Shown here: positions 12,458 through 22,600 of the stretch, one piece after another
Layout of the letters: each line of letters opens with the position of its first letter
Position numbering within the stretch: position 1 is the first letter of the stretch
Assembly: GCF_901933205.1 (NCBI RefSeq)
Contig: NC_044572.1
Coordinates: 22,468,501 to 22,532,500 of the forward strand
Length of the DNA: 64,000 nt
Direction of reading: 5' to 3'
From: Camarhynchus parvulus
Lineage: Eukaryota; Chordata; Aves; Passeriformes; Thraupidae
Notes under the pieces: model-generated
The model's database searches: none
Seen by the model: the letters and a program-made list of their open reading frames with translations, nothing else
Told to the model about the DNA's origin: nothing
Position numbers and translations under genes: made by a program

Positions 12458-14449
12458 TTCTAAGTGACAAACAAAGCTAATGGTTCATGAATATGGCCTT
12501 TCATGTAACAGAATTTATGATTTCTAAATAGAAGAGGTTAGTCAATTCATGTGGATATAGTACTGAAAAAATCTGAGCAGCCTGTTCTTACACCCTCAAT
12601 ATTTTTCTACTGCTACCATAATTGACAGTGTGCCAACAGGTGCCTATAGAGTGCAGGCACATTTGTGCCTGTAAAATAGGAAATCTTGAAGGAAAAACTA
12701 GAGATTTATAGACTGGTATAACAAATGAGGCTAGGTGCTCAGTGGGTACTATCATATCAGTGCTGAAAACACATGCTCAGATCATGGCATAAGGCACGAG
12801 GTAAAATACATCTCTACATGCCCAAATTATCACCAAGCTTTGCAGCACTGGGTGGGTGCACAGATGAGAGACTGAGACAGCAGGACTAAAGCAGGTCTGA
12901 GCTGAGGTGCCTTGGCAGATAAGGCTGTTCACATGATCTGCTAGAGATAACTCCTATTCCTGCTTTTGGGCAAACACATCAATCAGCATTTCCCTTATTT
13001 AGGAAGAAAGATAGGTAATCATAATGTCTTGGGAAAGGAGACATGAGATCCCACCCTGAAACACATCCTAGAGCCACCTGAGGTTACTGTGGGATGTCAC
13101 CACAGCCAGATATATGAAAACTTAAAAGATGAAGTGGATGTTGCCCCCATACCTCTCAAAATCAATTACCCATGAGCACTCCTCAAGGGACAGTAAATGA
13201 GGAACAGGTGGTAGATGAGATTGGGAAACAAGCACAATATGCAATACTGGTAACCACAAGTCAGTAGGACTGACACCACATGCTGAAATTAAGTTAGAAT
13301 ATCTTCAAGAGCTTTGCTTGCTGTGCTTCTCATTTAGTCTTGAAACACATTAAAAGGATTTTGAAGCATAGTAACTAATCACTGGCAAGTGACACTTGTC
13401 TTCCTGTTGTTGTAAAATGTATCATTAGAATTTCAGTTTTGTGAGATTAACTTACTTCTTCTGGAGTCCTGTGCTTCTGATAAATGCTTTGCTGCCAGTT
13501 TCTGTTTTCTGCCATAAGGGCCTGAGAACACTTGCTGTAGTCTGGGACTCCCCTGTAGAAAGCCTCCATACCAAGAACATAAACATAGCTCTAGCCAATT
13601 TTCCTCCTTGGTTCAGAGAGATATTTAAATGTTGGCAGTTTTTATTAACATAATGTCCCATTTATTTACTTGCATTCCTCCTTAGTTCAGCAAAAAAAAG
13701 GATTAAAAATGAGTTCTCTCTTCATTTTATAGCAGCCAGAGATCAGAGTTTGCTTTGAGTTGAAATTGCCTTAAAAGCCCTCCTTCTCTCAATAAGAGAA
13801 GTGCTTGTAACTGCTGGTGATATTTCAGGACTTAAAAAGCACAAGACTGTGGCATGACCTAACTGATGAGATAAATTATGCTGATTCAGAGCATTATAAA
13901 ATATTAATATTCCTGCCAAAGTTCAGCTCACTGACCTCCTTTATACACTGGTGAGCTCACCTGCTGAAAGGGCAAGAGCTCAAAGCCTTGACATTTCTTT
14001 CTTTTGACAAAATAAATAACATTTCTGTGTTCTATGAAAAAAGCAAATGAACACAGGAAGAAAAATACTGATGCATGTTTCTCGCCAAGCAATTTCTGAA
14101 ATATATTCTAGATCTCTTCTAGCCAACAGCTGAGCTCTGCAATGAAAACTCCAGGCCTCTTTCCCTTTAGCAGGATTTTTCCTCGAGCAAAGTACATTGC
14201 TTTTAATCCTGCTTAACACAGATTTCTGCATGGAGCTGCTTGTGCAAACTCGAACAAATAGATTCTCATTCCCACCCTGGAGGCCTGTGCCCTCACAGTA
14301 CTGGAAGGGGCTTCACAGCTGCCTGGTCTGTGGCACCTTCATGACAGGCAACATCTCAGAGCAGAACTGGATCATGCAGATCCCACACTCTGCATAGCAA
14401 TTTTGGCACTCACCAAATCTTCCAGCCATCACCACTCCCTAGGCTACTG
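12458..14449. other. No gene or recognised repeat
   Basis: AT-rich sequence without a supported gene. Overlapping 70-codon frames on both strands near 13441-13661 and an 83-codon minus frame at 13980-14231 show no domain, and their composition matches the surroundings. Confidence 0.6.
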
Positions 14450-14505
14450 AAAAAGCCTAGGATACTCAACAGTACTTAAAAAGCCTAGGATACTCAACAG
14501 TACTT
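14450..14505. repeat. Perfect 28-bp tandem duplication
   Basis: Two head-to-tail identical 28-bp units (14450-14477 and 14478-14505). Each begins AAAAAGCCTAGGATAC and ends CAACAGTACTT. Absence of any mismatch indicates a recent duplication, possibly still polymorphic. Confidence 0.97.
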
Positions 14506-15369
14506 AAAATTCTTTTTAATTTAATATATAGAGCTTTTGGGCTGTAGCAATTTCTACTTTTAGCTTTCTGATTTAAACTCTCCCCTGAAACAACAGCCTA
14601 TGAACTTACTTAGCTTTAAATTCACTTCTGTTGGGAAAGAATGGCAATTTTGAAGAGTTTGACCTAAGTCATTCTCCATTTCCTGAAAATTCTTAGTTAT
14701 GATTTTCTTCCTATATTAAATAAATTTTTAATGAACCTCTCTACTTAATTTAACTAAAAGTTTTCTCAGTTCTTCTCCTGACTTCCTTTAATAACTTATC
14801 TATCATATAAAATAGTAGATCACTTCTGGTAATTTTGAAAGACTGCAATATATGTGATCTTTATATTAAACAGTTCATTTGGATATCAGGGTCAATATAA
14901 CTGAGTTTCATTTCAATAACAAGGGTGACTTAAGTAAGTTTCTTATTGACAATGATAAAAAATGTTCATCTATTCTGAGACTCAAAATGAAGAAAGAAGG
15001 TATTAATTCAGATGCTGAATTCATCTGAATGTTGATACAATATGGAATAAGGTGAAGTATACTCAGGAAATGTAATACTTCATAATAATATTTTGATTGT
15101 AATATAATGCACAAATTTCAAGATATAATTCATATCTTCTTTTTCACAGCATCCTCATTTGTGATACATCAGTCTTAAGTAACTATGCCCAAAGGCATAA
15201 GGAAGAGCAGAAATGGAAGGTTTACTTTCCAGAGACTGTGCCAGAAGAAAGCTGTTTCAATGTGAAATGAACTTTGCTGCACAAGAAACTTGTGCCTTTC
15301 CTGCCCAGAGTCATGTAAGAGGTAGATTCTTACCCGTTAAAGCACAAAGAGAGGTCACTGATCTCTGGT
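14506..15369. other. AT-rich spacer, nothing recognised
   Basis: No gene, transposon or strong repeat seen. This is AT-rich sequence leading into the transposon cluster at 15.37-17.51 kb. Confidence 0.6.
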
Positions 15370-16000
15370 GAGCAGAAAGATCGTCAGAAAAAATGGGCCA
15401 TCTCCCTCAGCTTTTAGTGGGTGCATCCCATCAGGGCCCATGAATTTGTGGCTGTCGAATTTGTCTAAATTATCTCTAATCAGATTCTCCTTAACCAAGG
15501 AAAATTCTTCCTTTCTTCAGACTTTCTCTCTTGGCTCCAGGGTCTGGGGTTCCTGAGGGCTGGCCTTAGAATAAAGACTGAAGCAAAGGAGGTGTTCAGT
15601 AACTCCACCTTCTCTGGATCCTCCACCGCCAGGGCACCCACCCCATTCACTAGTGGTCCCACATTTTTCCTAGACTTCCTTTTGCTAATCCATCTATTCG
15701 AGGGAGCCCTTCTTGATGTCCTTGACAACCCCTGCCAGATTTAGTTCCAAATAGAACTTAGCCTTCCTCTTTGCATCCCTGCATACTCTGATAATGCTCC
15801 TGTATTCTTCCCAGGTGGCCTATTCCTTCTTCCACCTTCTGTACATGCTCTTCTTCTGCCAGAAGCTCTTTGTTCTCCTGTGCAGGCCTGCTGCCTCTTT
15901 CTTGGTTTTTACTCATAGGAGTGCAGCAATCTTGTGCTTGGAGGAAGTGAACCATTAATATTATCCAGCTTTCTTGAGCCCCTCTTGCCTGGCGGTTTCT
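15370..16000 (-). mobile_element. CR1 LINE, ORF2 linker and start of reverse transcriptase (decayed)
   Basis: On the minus strand the stretch follows the CR1 ORF2 region between endonuclease and reverse transcriptase. From high to low coordinate: 'FLQAQDCCTPMSKN' (about 15945-15905), 'MYRRWKKE' then a TAG stop (15820-15822), '[15 protein letters not shown]' and '[16 protein letters not shown]' (about 15820-15720), 'VGALAVEDPEKVELLN' and 'TSFASVF' (about 15650-15575), and 'FDSHKFMGPDGMHP' (about 15460-15421). The last is the conserved opening of the CR1 polymerase domain. The pieces lie in different frames, so there are at least two frameshifts plus one nonsense codon. The 106- and 82-codon open frames here are partly the true frame and partly shadows. 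No 3-prime UTR is attached, so the copy is a fragment of an old, once longer element. It lies in the same orientation as the hAT relic next to it. Confidence 0.85.
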
Positions 16001-16389
16001 ATCCTGTGGTACTCTATCAGTACATGTATCAGTACATGAAGAGGCCAAAGCCTGCCCTTCTGAAGTACAGCATAGCAAGAATGCATTGATTTTTCTAGGA
16101 AGAAAGTAATATTGTTAATAGGATGCCTTAATGCTATTTTTACAGATTGTCATTAAAAGTCTTTCATATTCTAGTCATACTATTCCTCCAGTGTTGATGG
16201 ATTATGTAATTATACACAAAGCCATTAGATTAGAAAAAAAATCTCCAAAAGCAGTTTTTAGTCAAAAGACTATTTAAAACTACATTTTGATCAATTTTGC
16301 TTTTCTTATAGCATGTAATAAAATTGTAAATTTCAACATTTTTCACAGAGCAGAAATCCCTGGCTTTCAGTATTCCTATGTATAATAGC

Positions 16390-17510
16390 AAAGTCTTCAT
16401 CTTTAAACTCCAGAAGGCAGACTGTTTTGCTTCAGTTGACCTTTAACAAGTTATTTTCTTTCTGGTCTTCATTCTGCATTACATTGGCCCCAGTGAAATA
16501 TGCAAAGTGACTATCTTCTGATGAGCCATGATTCTATTTTCAGTGCTGCAGTTATCATTCAAGTCTGTCAAAACCAAATTGCAACACTTTGCAAAACAAG
16601 TACAGGAATATAAGCACAATCCTCAGATGCATATGTCATGTTGGCACCACTCTCAATCCAGAAGGTATAGACTGGCTGTAAATTTCAAAGTGATGCAGTA
16701 TGTCCTGAATCACATTTGCTGCAGTATGCTCTTCACCAAAACCTTTAACGTGTAGTTCTGTGCATTTCCTAATGTCTCCTTGGCTGATCTGCAAATTTGA
16801 CTTGGAACACTGCCTGATGGCCTGGCTGATGCACTGTGGAGCTGAATATTGGGTTGACTTGCCTTTGGGCATATGAAAAATCTCTCCAAGTATCCTGCTT
16901 TGGGTTATGCATTACTCCCTTGCCAACTTACTCATAAGACTGTGAAATAGCTTTTTACCTAAGACAAACCTGCAAGGAGGAGCAGAGTAATGGAGGTCAG
17001 ATTCTGGCCAGCATTTGATGAATGCTTCCCTGGTAACTATGATTCCATGGCAAAAATCAATCCAGAAATTTTCTCTGCTGCAGTTTTATTCCTGTACTCT
17101 GCAGCTGAAAGATTCATTACAGATTGGCTTTTTATAACCAGTCATTTTAGGCAACTTTGCTTTCCTTGGAAAACCAAAAGTATATATAACAAAGAGCGAT
17201 TACATTCAGTTTAGGCATCCTATGACCTTTTACCATCTTAGAAGTGTGTTTCTAATAACCACAGTGAGTGTGGGTGAAAAGATGAGCTGCTCCATCTGAA
17301 ATGCATTTGCTTTAATGTCTTCCCCATGAAGGTCTCTGTTTTCTATGCCTTTTGACACAGGTTCTGGTATTTCTCCCTTAAAATGGTATTCCAGACTCAT
17401 AGTACCAGCTGTCCACCTTTTGTCCCCCTTGCTGACTCTGGTGTGACAGATGGTGCAAACAGCCTGGCACATAGCTGTTGGATCAATATAAGGGACAAAA
17501 TACCTGCCAG
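16390..17510 (-). mobile_element. Decayed hAT DNA transposon with BED zinc-finger transposase
   Basis: Minus-strand translation gives pieces of a hAT transposase in correct order. (1) About 17505-17375: 'RYFVPYIDPTAM', 'AVCTICHTRVSKGD', 'TAGTMSLEYHF'. This fits a BED finger: aromatic start, C-x2-C with Cys codons at about 17457 and 17448, G-T-x2-L, and His at about 17385. The second zinc-binding His is missing. (2) About 17040-16920: 'REAFIKCWPESDLHYSAPPC', then 'KKLFHSLMSKLARE', like the hAT 'eaF-L--P-Y-lPSr...iP-Ly' region. (3) About 16735-16690: 'GFGEEHTAANVIQDILHHFE', the hAT 'eHTaeNI---L' block, in a 78-codon open frame. (4) After a frameshift, about 16654-16568: 'SGANMTYASEDCAYIP', the 'DxGANM...C-iPC' block with Asp and Cys altered. 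(5) About 16515-16440: 'HFAYFTGANVM'. Stops and frameshifts separate the blocks, so it is a pseudogene. No terminal inverted repeats were identified. It resembles ZBED4-like or Charlie-type elements rather than a working ZBED gene. Confidence 0.74.
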
Positions 17511-19470
17511 ATTGCTGATGACTAAGATGTTACATACCCTGGCACCATTGGACAGCTTAGCAAAAATGGCACTTGCCTGAAGGGAAAATAACCAAGGTTC
17601 ATTTTATTTTTTCATGGTTTTTTTAGGAAAATTGTTATTTTGAATTCTGGGGGGAAAATACTTCTAAAATCTCCTAGAATTTTCACCTCACTACCACAGA
17701 ATCACTATAAGACTATGCCTCCAGTCCTTCTGGTTTTTTATCGCTCGATGACTTGTTATTGCCTCTTGTCAGATCCACTTCCAGATCCCAGCTACGCTTT
17801 CAGACCAGCCAAGAGTTCAATAACTATTTCATGGAGTAACTGGCTTCTCTTAAGTGTGGCCTTGAATAGTTTTATTTTTACTCTGAGTATTCAAGCAGAA
17901 CCCTTGGTTCCTTTCTCATCCGAGCACTGGAGGACTCCAAAGAGGAAATGAATGCTTGGAGGATGTTTGCCTTGTTTGGCTTGCCTAGGGTTTTGTGGAT
18001 GTTTAGCAGTGCAGCTGGCAATGCCCAAGTTGGCAGACATGACTATTCTGTTCTTGACAGCTCTCGAGGTGCTTGGTCACAGATTTGTAGCTGCATCTTC
18101 AAAGTTTGCAAAACTGACATAAAGAGATAACAGACAAAAATCAGTCTGAGGGTTTTGTGTATGACTGAATAGCATATGAAAAATAGAAACATGTTTAATG
18201 ATGCATTTTAAGTTAAAAAGAGCAAAGGAAATGGCACAGACTTGCCAGAGGCACAGGAATGGGGGAGGGGAAGGAACAAGAGTCATCAGCAACTGCAACC
18301 AAACTGTGAAAGTGCATGTGGCACATTCTCATCCAGCCTTCCTGCACTTCCCTATCACTGCCTGTAAAGTTCACCTCTGACACAGTTCAAAGATTCCTTT
18401 GGAATCCTGAAATCCTGGAATGAGCACTTTTTTCACTGGTTTTAACAATAGATTAAAATAAGAACCACAGTTAATTACTAGAATGCTACTTTCCTTGATT
18501 GCCTCTCAAACATCCTCAATGAAGTGTTTAGGAATGTCCCAGCTTTTTAAGAAAATCCTAGAGAAGCTCAGAAGCAGTGCTAGGAAGGAAGGAATAACAA
18601 CACAGATGGAAATAAAACCAGCATGAGAAGAAAGCAAGAAAAGAGAAGGCAAAGAATATTGGGAAAGAAAAGAGGATAAAATCTGGATGAACGTAACAAT
18701 GGAGATGCAGTAACCAAGATGAGGATTTCTATTGATGGTAATTACCTGTCCTACATCCCCTTGAAAATTCCTAAACCAGAAACCCTTTAGAGTGATCTAG
18801 TCACTCTGATTCTGGTCTCTGACCCAAATGCAATCCTATTTATAACTAGTCTGAGACATCAGTATTTTATTTTCAAACAAAATAACAAAATTATCTCTTT
18901 TAACTCTTTTGTTTTCATTTATTACATGACTATGCCAAAAATGCTACAGGGTAAGTCATCCATTTCCATCAGCTTTCTTTCTCATTCAGAAATAAATTAT
19001 GGTAATACTGAAAGTAATATGTATAAGGCATAAAGAGTAGATTTAAAGGGGAAGATTAAGTTTTTCTTGCATTACTCTCAATGTTGTTTTCATTACATTT
19101 GTGGTCTGAGTTATTCCTTAGCTTGAACTAGACAGTCAAAAATGTATTATCCCAAATAAAGAAGTTTTATTTTCCTGAATCATCATGACACAAGACTGTC
19201 AGGATATTCAATTAGTTCCTTTCCAAAGAAGGTACTGTGTGTTGCAGGAGCTCAGCTGCCTTAACTTCCACCTCATCCACAAAAGTACCCCTGCGCAGAT
19301 GCGTCTCAGAGTAGCAAAGTGCACCTTCACTTTAGCAGGGTTTGCAGGGTCCCCACCCTGTTGCATCCCTCTCGTTGGGGATGCAATTTGGCCCAAGCCT
19401 CATGGGTTATTCAGGCTGGGAAGGTGCAGCCTCAGTTTTCCAGCTATCTCATTGCCCAGCATCTCATCCT
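17511..19470. other. No gene seen
   Basis: Frames of 60-103 codons exist on both strands, including 17640-17951 (+), but none has a domain, and they lie in ordinary AT-rich sequence. The 5-prime end of the neighbouring hAT relic may reach to about 17570, but I could not see its terminus. A moderately GC-rich patch at 19240-19470 adjoins the next CR1. Confidence 0.6.
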
Positions 19471-19662
19471 GGAATCACAGAGTGGTTTGGGTTGGAAGGC
19501 ACCTTAAAGATCATCCAGTTCCAGCATCCTGCCATGAGCAGGGACACCTTTCACTGGACCAGGCTGCTCAGAGGCCATCCAAGCTGGCCTTGAACGTTTC
19601 CAGGGATGGAGCATCCACAATTTCCCTGGGCAAACTGTTCCTGCACCTCACCACTCTGACAA
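19471..19662 (-). mobile_element. CR1 LINE, 3-prime fragment (antisense)
   Basis: Reading left to right this is the reverse complement of a CR1 3-prime end. Blocks run 'GAATCACAGAGTGGTTTGGG', 'TTGGAAGGCACCTTAAAGAT', 'CAGGGACACCTTTCACTGGA', 'CCAGGCTGCTCAGAGGCCAT', 'CTGGCCTTGAACGTTTCCAG', 'GGGCAAACTGTTCCTGCACC', 'TCACCACTCTGAC'. Similarity fades after about 19660, where a full-length element would continue toward ORF2, so the copy is 5-prime truncated at about 190 bp. The 187-codon plus-strand frame at 19185-19748 runs antisense through it and is a by-product. Confidence 0.93.
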
Positions 19663-22600
19663 TGAGCCTGTCTTGGCACCAGCTGCCATTGGCTCCGTCA
19701 GACTCAGGGGAAGCTTCTGGCAACTTCTCACTGCAGGCATTCCTGTAGTACCCCCCCTACCAAAGCCTTGTCCCACAATCCCAACACACCCCAATCTTTA
19801 TAAAGGGAAGAAAGAAATTTTGCACACAAAGCTTTCTTGTACCTAAAATTTTCTCTTGGCTAAAAGGAAAAGTTTGTCTTTTCATCTCTTTTTGCAGTAG
19901 GATTTAAAAATAATTTTTCATTCCTGGAATTATTTTTATGTCAAAATATTGCAGCAGAAACATCACTTTGTTACTGTGACTACATGCTGGCTTTTATGAT
20001 AAAAAAAGAAATTTAAGAGCCCACTGAAAAAGGGCATATGCTTCACATTTTTACACTTCAGCATTTTTACTTTTACCTCATTGGCTTCAAATACTGTACA
20101 CATTATAATAGTAAAAAAAAAAGAAAAAGAAAAAACTACATACATTATTAAGAAAAAAATTCCCTAAACCTGAGTCCCTGATATTTCATTTTGAAGGAAA
20201 TTTTGGAAGTGGTTTTTTTCTGTTTACATATTTAAAATTATAAAACTTGCCTGAAAGTTAGTTTCCACTTTCCCAAAGCTTTTTCTTTTTAAATACATAC
20301 ATTTTTTAAAGTATCCAAAAAATGAATGGGTTTTAAAACCAACTGTTATTATTTTTCCTGTCATTGTTTATCATTATGCTTATTTTTTTCTGTTAACTTA
20401 ATCCTTTAGATGGGATTTCTGATTTGAAGAGAATCTTAGCATTAAGTCAGAACGAAATGGTAAATTGCCTAATCTGATGTTTACATTTAAAAATTGAAAG
20501 TCTTTTCAATTCAATTCAATAGCCTGAATATTATTTGAAAGAATAACTATATTTCTTTCCTTAAATTCCACTTTTTTAATTTATTTCCATGACTGAAGTT
20601 GGCTTAGCTATTTTTTTAAGATTTTATATTCGCTACATCAGTAACTAGAATCTATGAACAGATCTGATGTAACAACTTCAGAGTTTCAAGAAATTATAAT
20701 GCTTCAAAATGTTTTATAATGACCAATTCAAAATGAAATTTATTTTAAATGAAACTTAATTTTAATTTAAAAATACTGCAGATAAGAAAATGTATGAAAG
20801 ATTTTTTCATGGACAACATCCATTCCTTCATTTCAAAATGGAATTTCCAATTCCTGTTGGATGCCCACACAGAAACAAGGGAGGAAAAGACTGCTAAAAC
20901 ATAGATTTCACTGGAACTGGACTTCTCTGCTGTGGGATAGGCAAGCTCTGTCATCCCTGATGAGACAGCTGGCATGTTGCTCTGTGGCTGTGGATGCTCT
21001 GGCCTCGGAAATTACAGACCACAAAGGTTTCTGTCCTTCTTTCTAGGGAAGTCTTTGAAAACCAAGCCATTTCCAAGGAACATCATGGCTAAAAAGTGGG
21101 ATATTTCCAGGAAGAAAGAAATGTTTTTATATGAAAGATATGTCTGACAGCTTTAACTGTAGGTCTGTCTACGCTATTTTTGAGGAGAGATTCCTGTAGG
21201 AATGAGCTAGAAGTTTGAGGGCAGGAAAAGAAGTTACAACCTCACCCATCTTCTGCTTGTTTCCTTGTTGAAAGACCAAGAAAATCATAGATCAGCAGCA
21301 TGGGCAGAGCCTGTTGTTGAATACAAGTATGAAATCGGCTTTTTCATGCAGAGCACATAGACTTCCACTAGCCTAATTCCAACACTGTTGCAGTGTGTTG
21401 CATACAACACTTCTCAGAACTGTCATTTGTCACATGCAAGGAAATAATTTGGATACATTTATGGCTTCTTGTGGTCCCATGCAAGCTTGTGGAGCTCCAA
21501 ACCATAGATGGCCTTGTATAGCAACACCATAGACAAAAAAATCCATCTTTCCAGTGTGGTGTATATGTACATATTCACTGTCATCTAAAATAGTTACACA
21601 CATTTTCCATCCTGTGGCAAGGATAAAGTGAATCCATCCACCTGGAGTACAGCAACAGCAGAATTGTGTCCTCTTATAATAGCTAGTGTAAATACACCAC
21701 AATGATCATAAATATGTAAGAGGTGCTTTAAGCATGAGCGCACTCTGCTTAAAAACAAACATGCTATTTGAAAAGGATAATTAAAAACTTACTTTTGCAG
21801 AAAGATATATGCAGGACATCTAGCTGTGTCTTCATTTGAAATGAATAAAAATGCACTCAAATCTCCCTATAAAACATATACAGTGCAGTGGCAGAACTGC
21901 ACATTTTGACTGCTTGAATAAATACCAAGTTTGTTGCTCCTACTTCAAATTTGAAATCGACTGTTTTGTCCCAGGTGGATCAGCTGGCTTAATTAAAGGT
22001 ACTGCTTTGTTCATTTGCTTGACAATCACAATTACTGTTATTGTAAAGATCATGCTGCCTGTTGGTTTCCAGACAACTTTCAGATATCAACAAATTTCCA
22101 ATCAAGTCATGCATACAGGTGTGAGAAGACAGCTCTTGAAAACCAAATAATTCTACAGTTAAAGACACGCTTCTTCCCACTCCTCTCAAGGTAATGCACT
22201 GTGTACATTCTTAATCTTTCTGCCTCTCTTGCTAGTTAGCAGTGACCGGCTGTCTCTGTGCATAAAGATTAAAACTTGAATTAAAACATTACTCGGGGAC
22301 TTGAATTACTCACTATGGATTTGCTGCCCCTGGACTTGACCCACTCCCCCAGCAAAAAATACTTACAGTGAAAAAAAATATCAAGCTGGGACAGGGCTTC
22401 TCATTTGGGCCCTAATACTGTCTGGAAACATAATGACTCAATTCATTTTGCCCTCTGATTAATGGAGCAAGCTCAAGTATTATAAGAAGCACTTTAATTC
22501 CCTCTGATGTTTTCATTATTAATTCCTTTGTGGCAGAACTCATTTGCAATAATGCATATGTAATTTTGGAAACCAAAAGGAAATCCTGTAGCCTTCAGGA

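Noticed and set aside
19185..19748. 187-codon plus-strand open frame, the longest in the window
   Set aside because: It runs antisense through a clear CR1 3-prime fragment (19471-19662) and a GC-richer flank, has no domain, and is explained by low stop density there.
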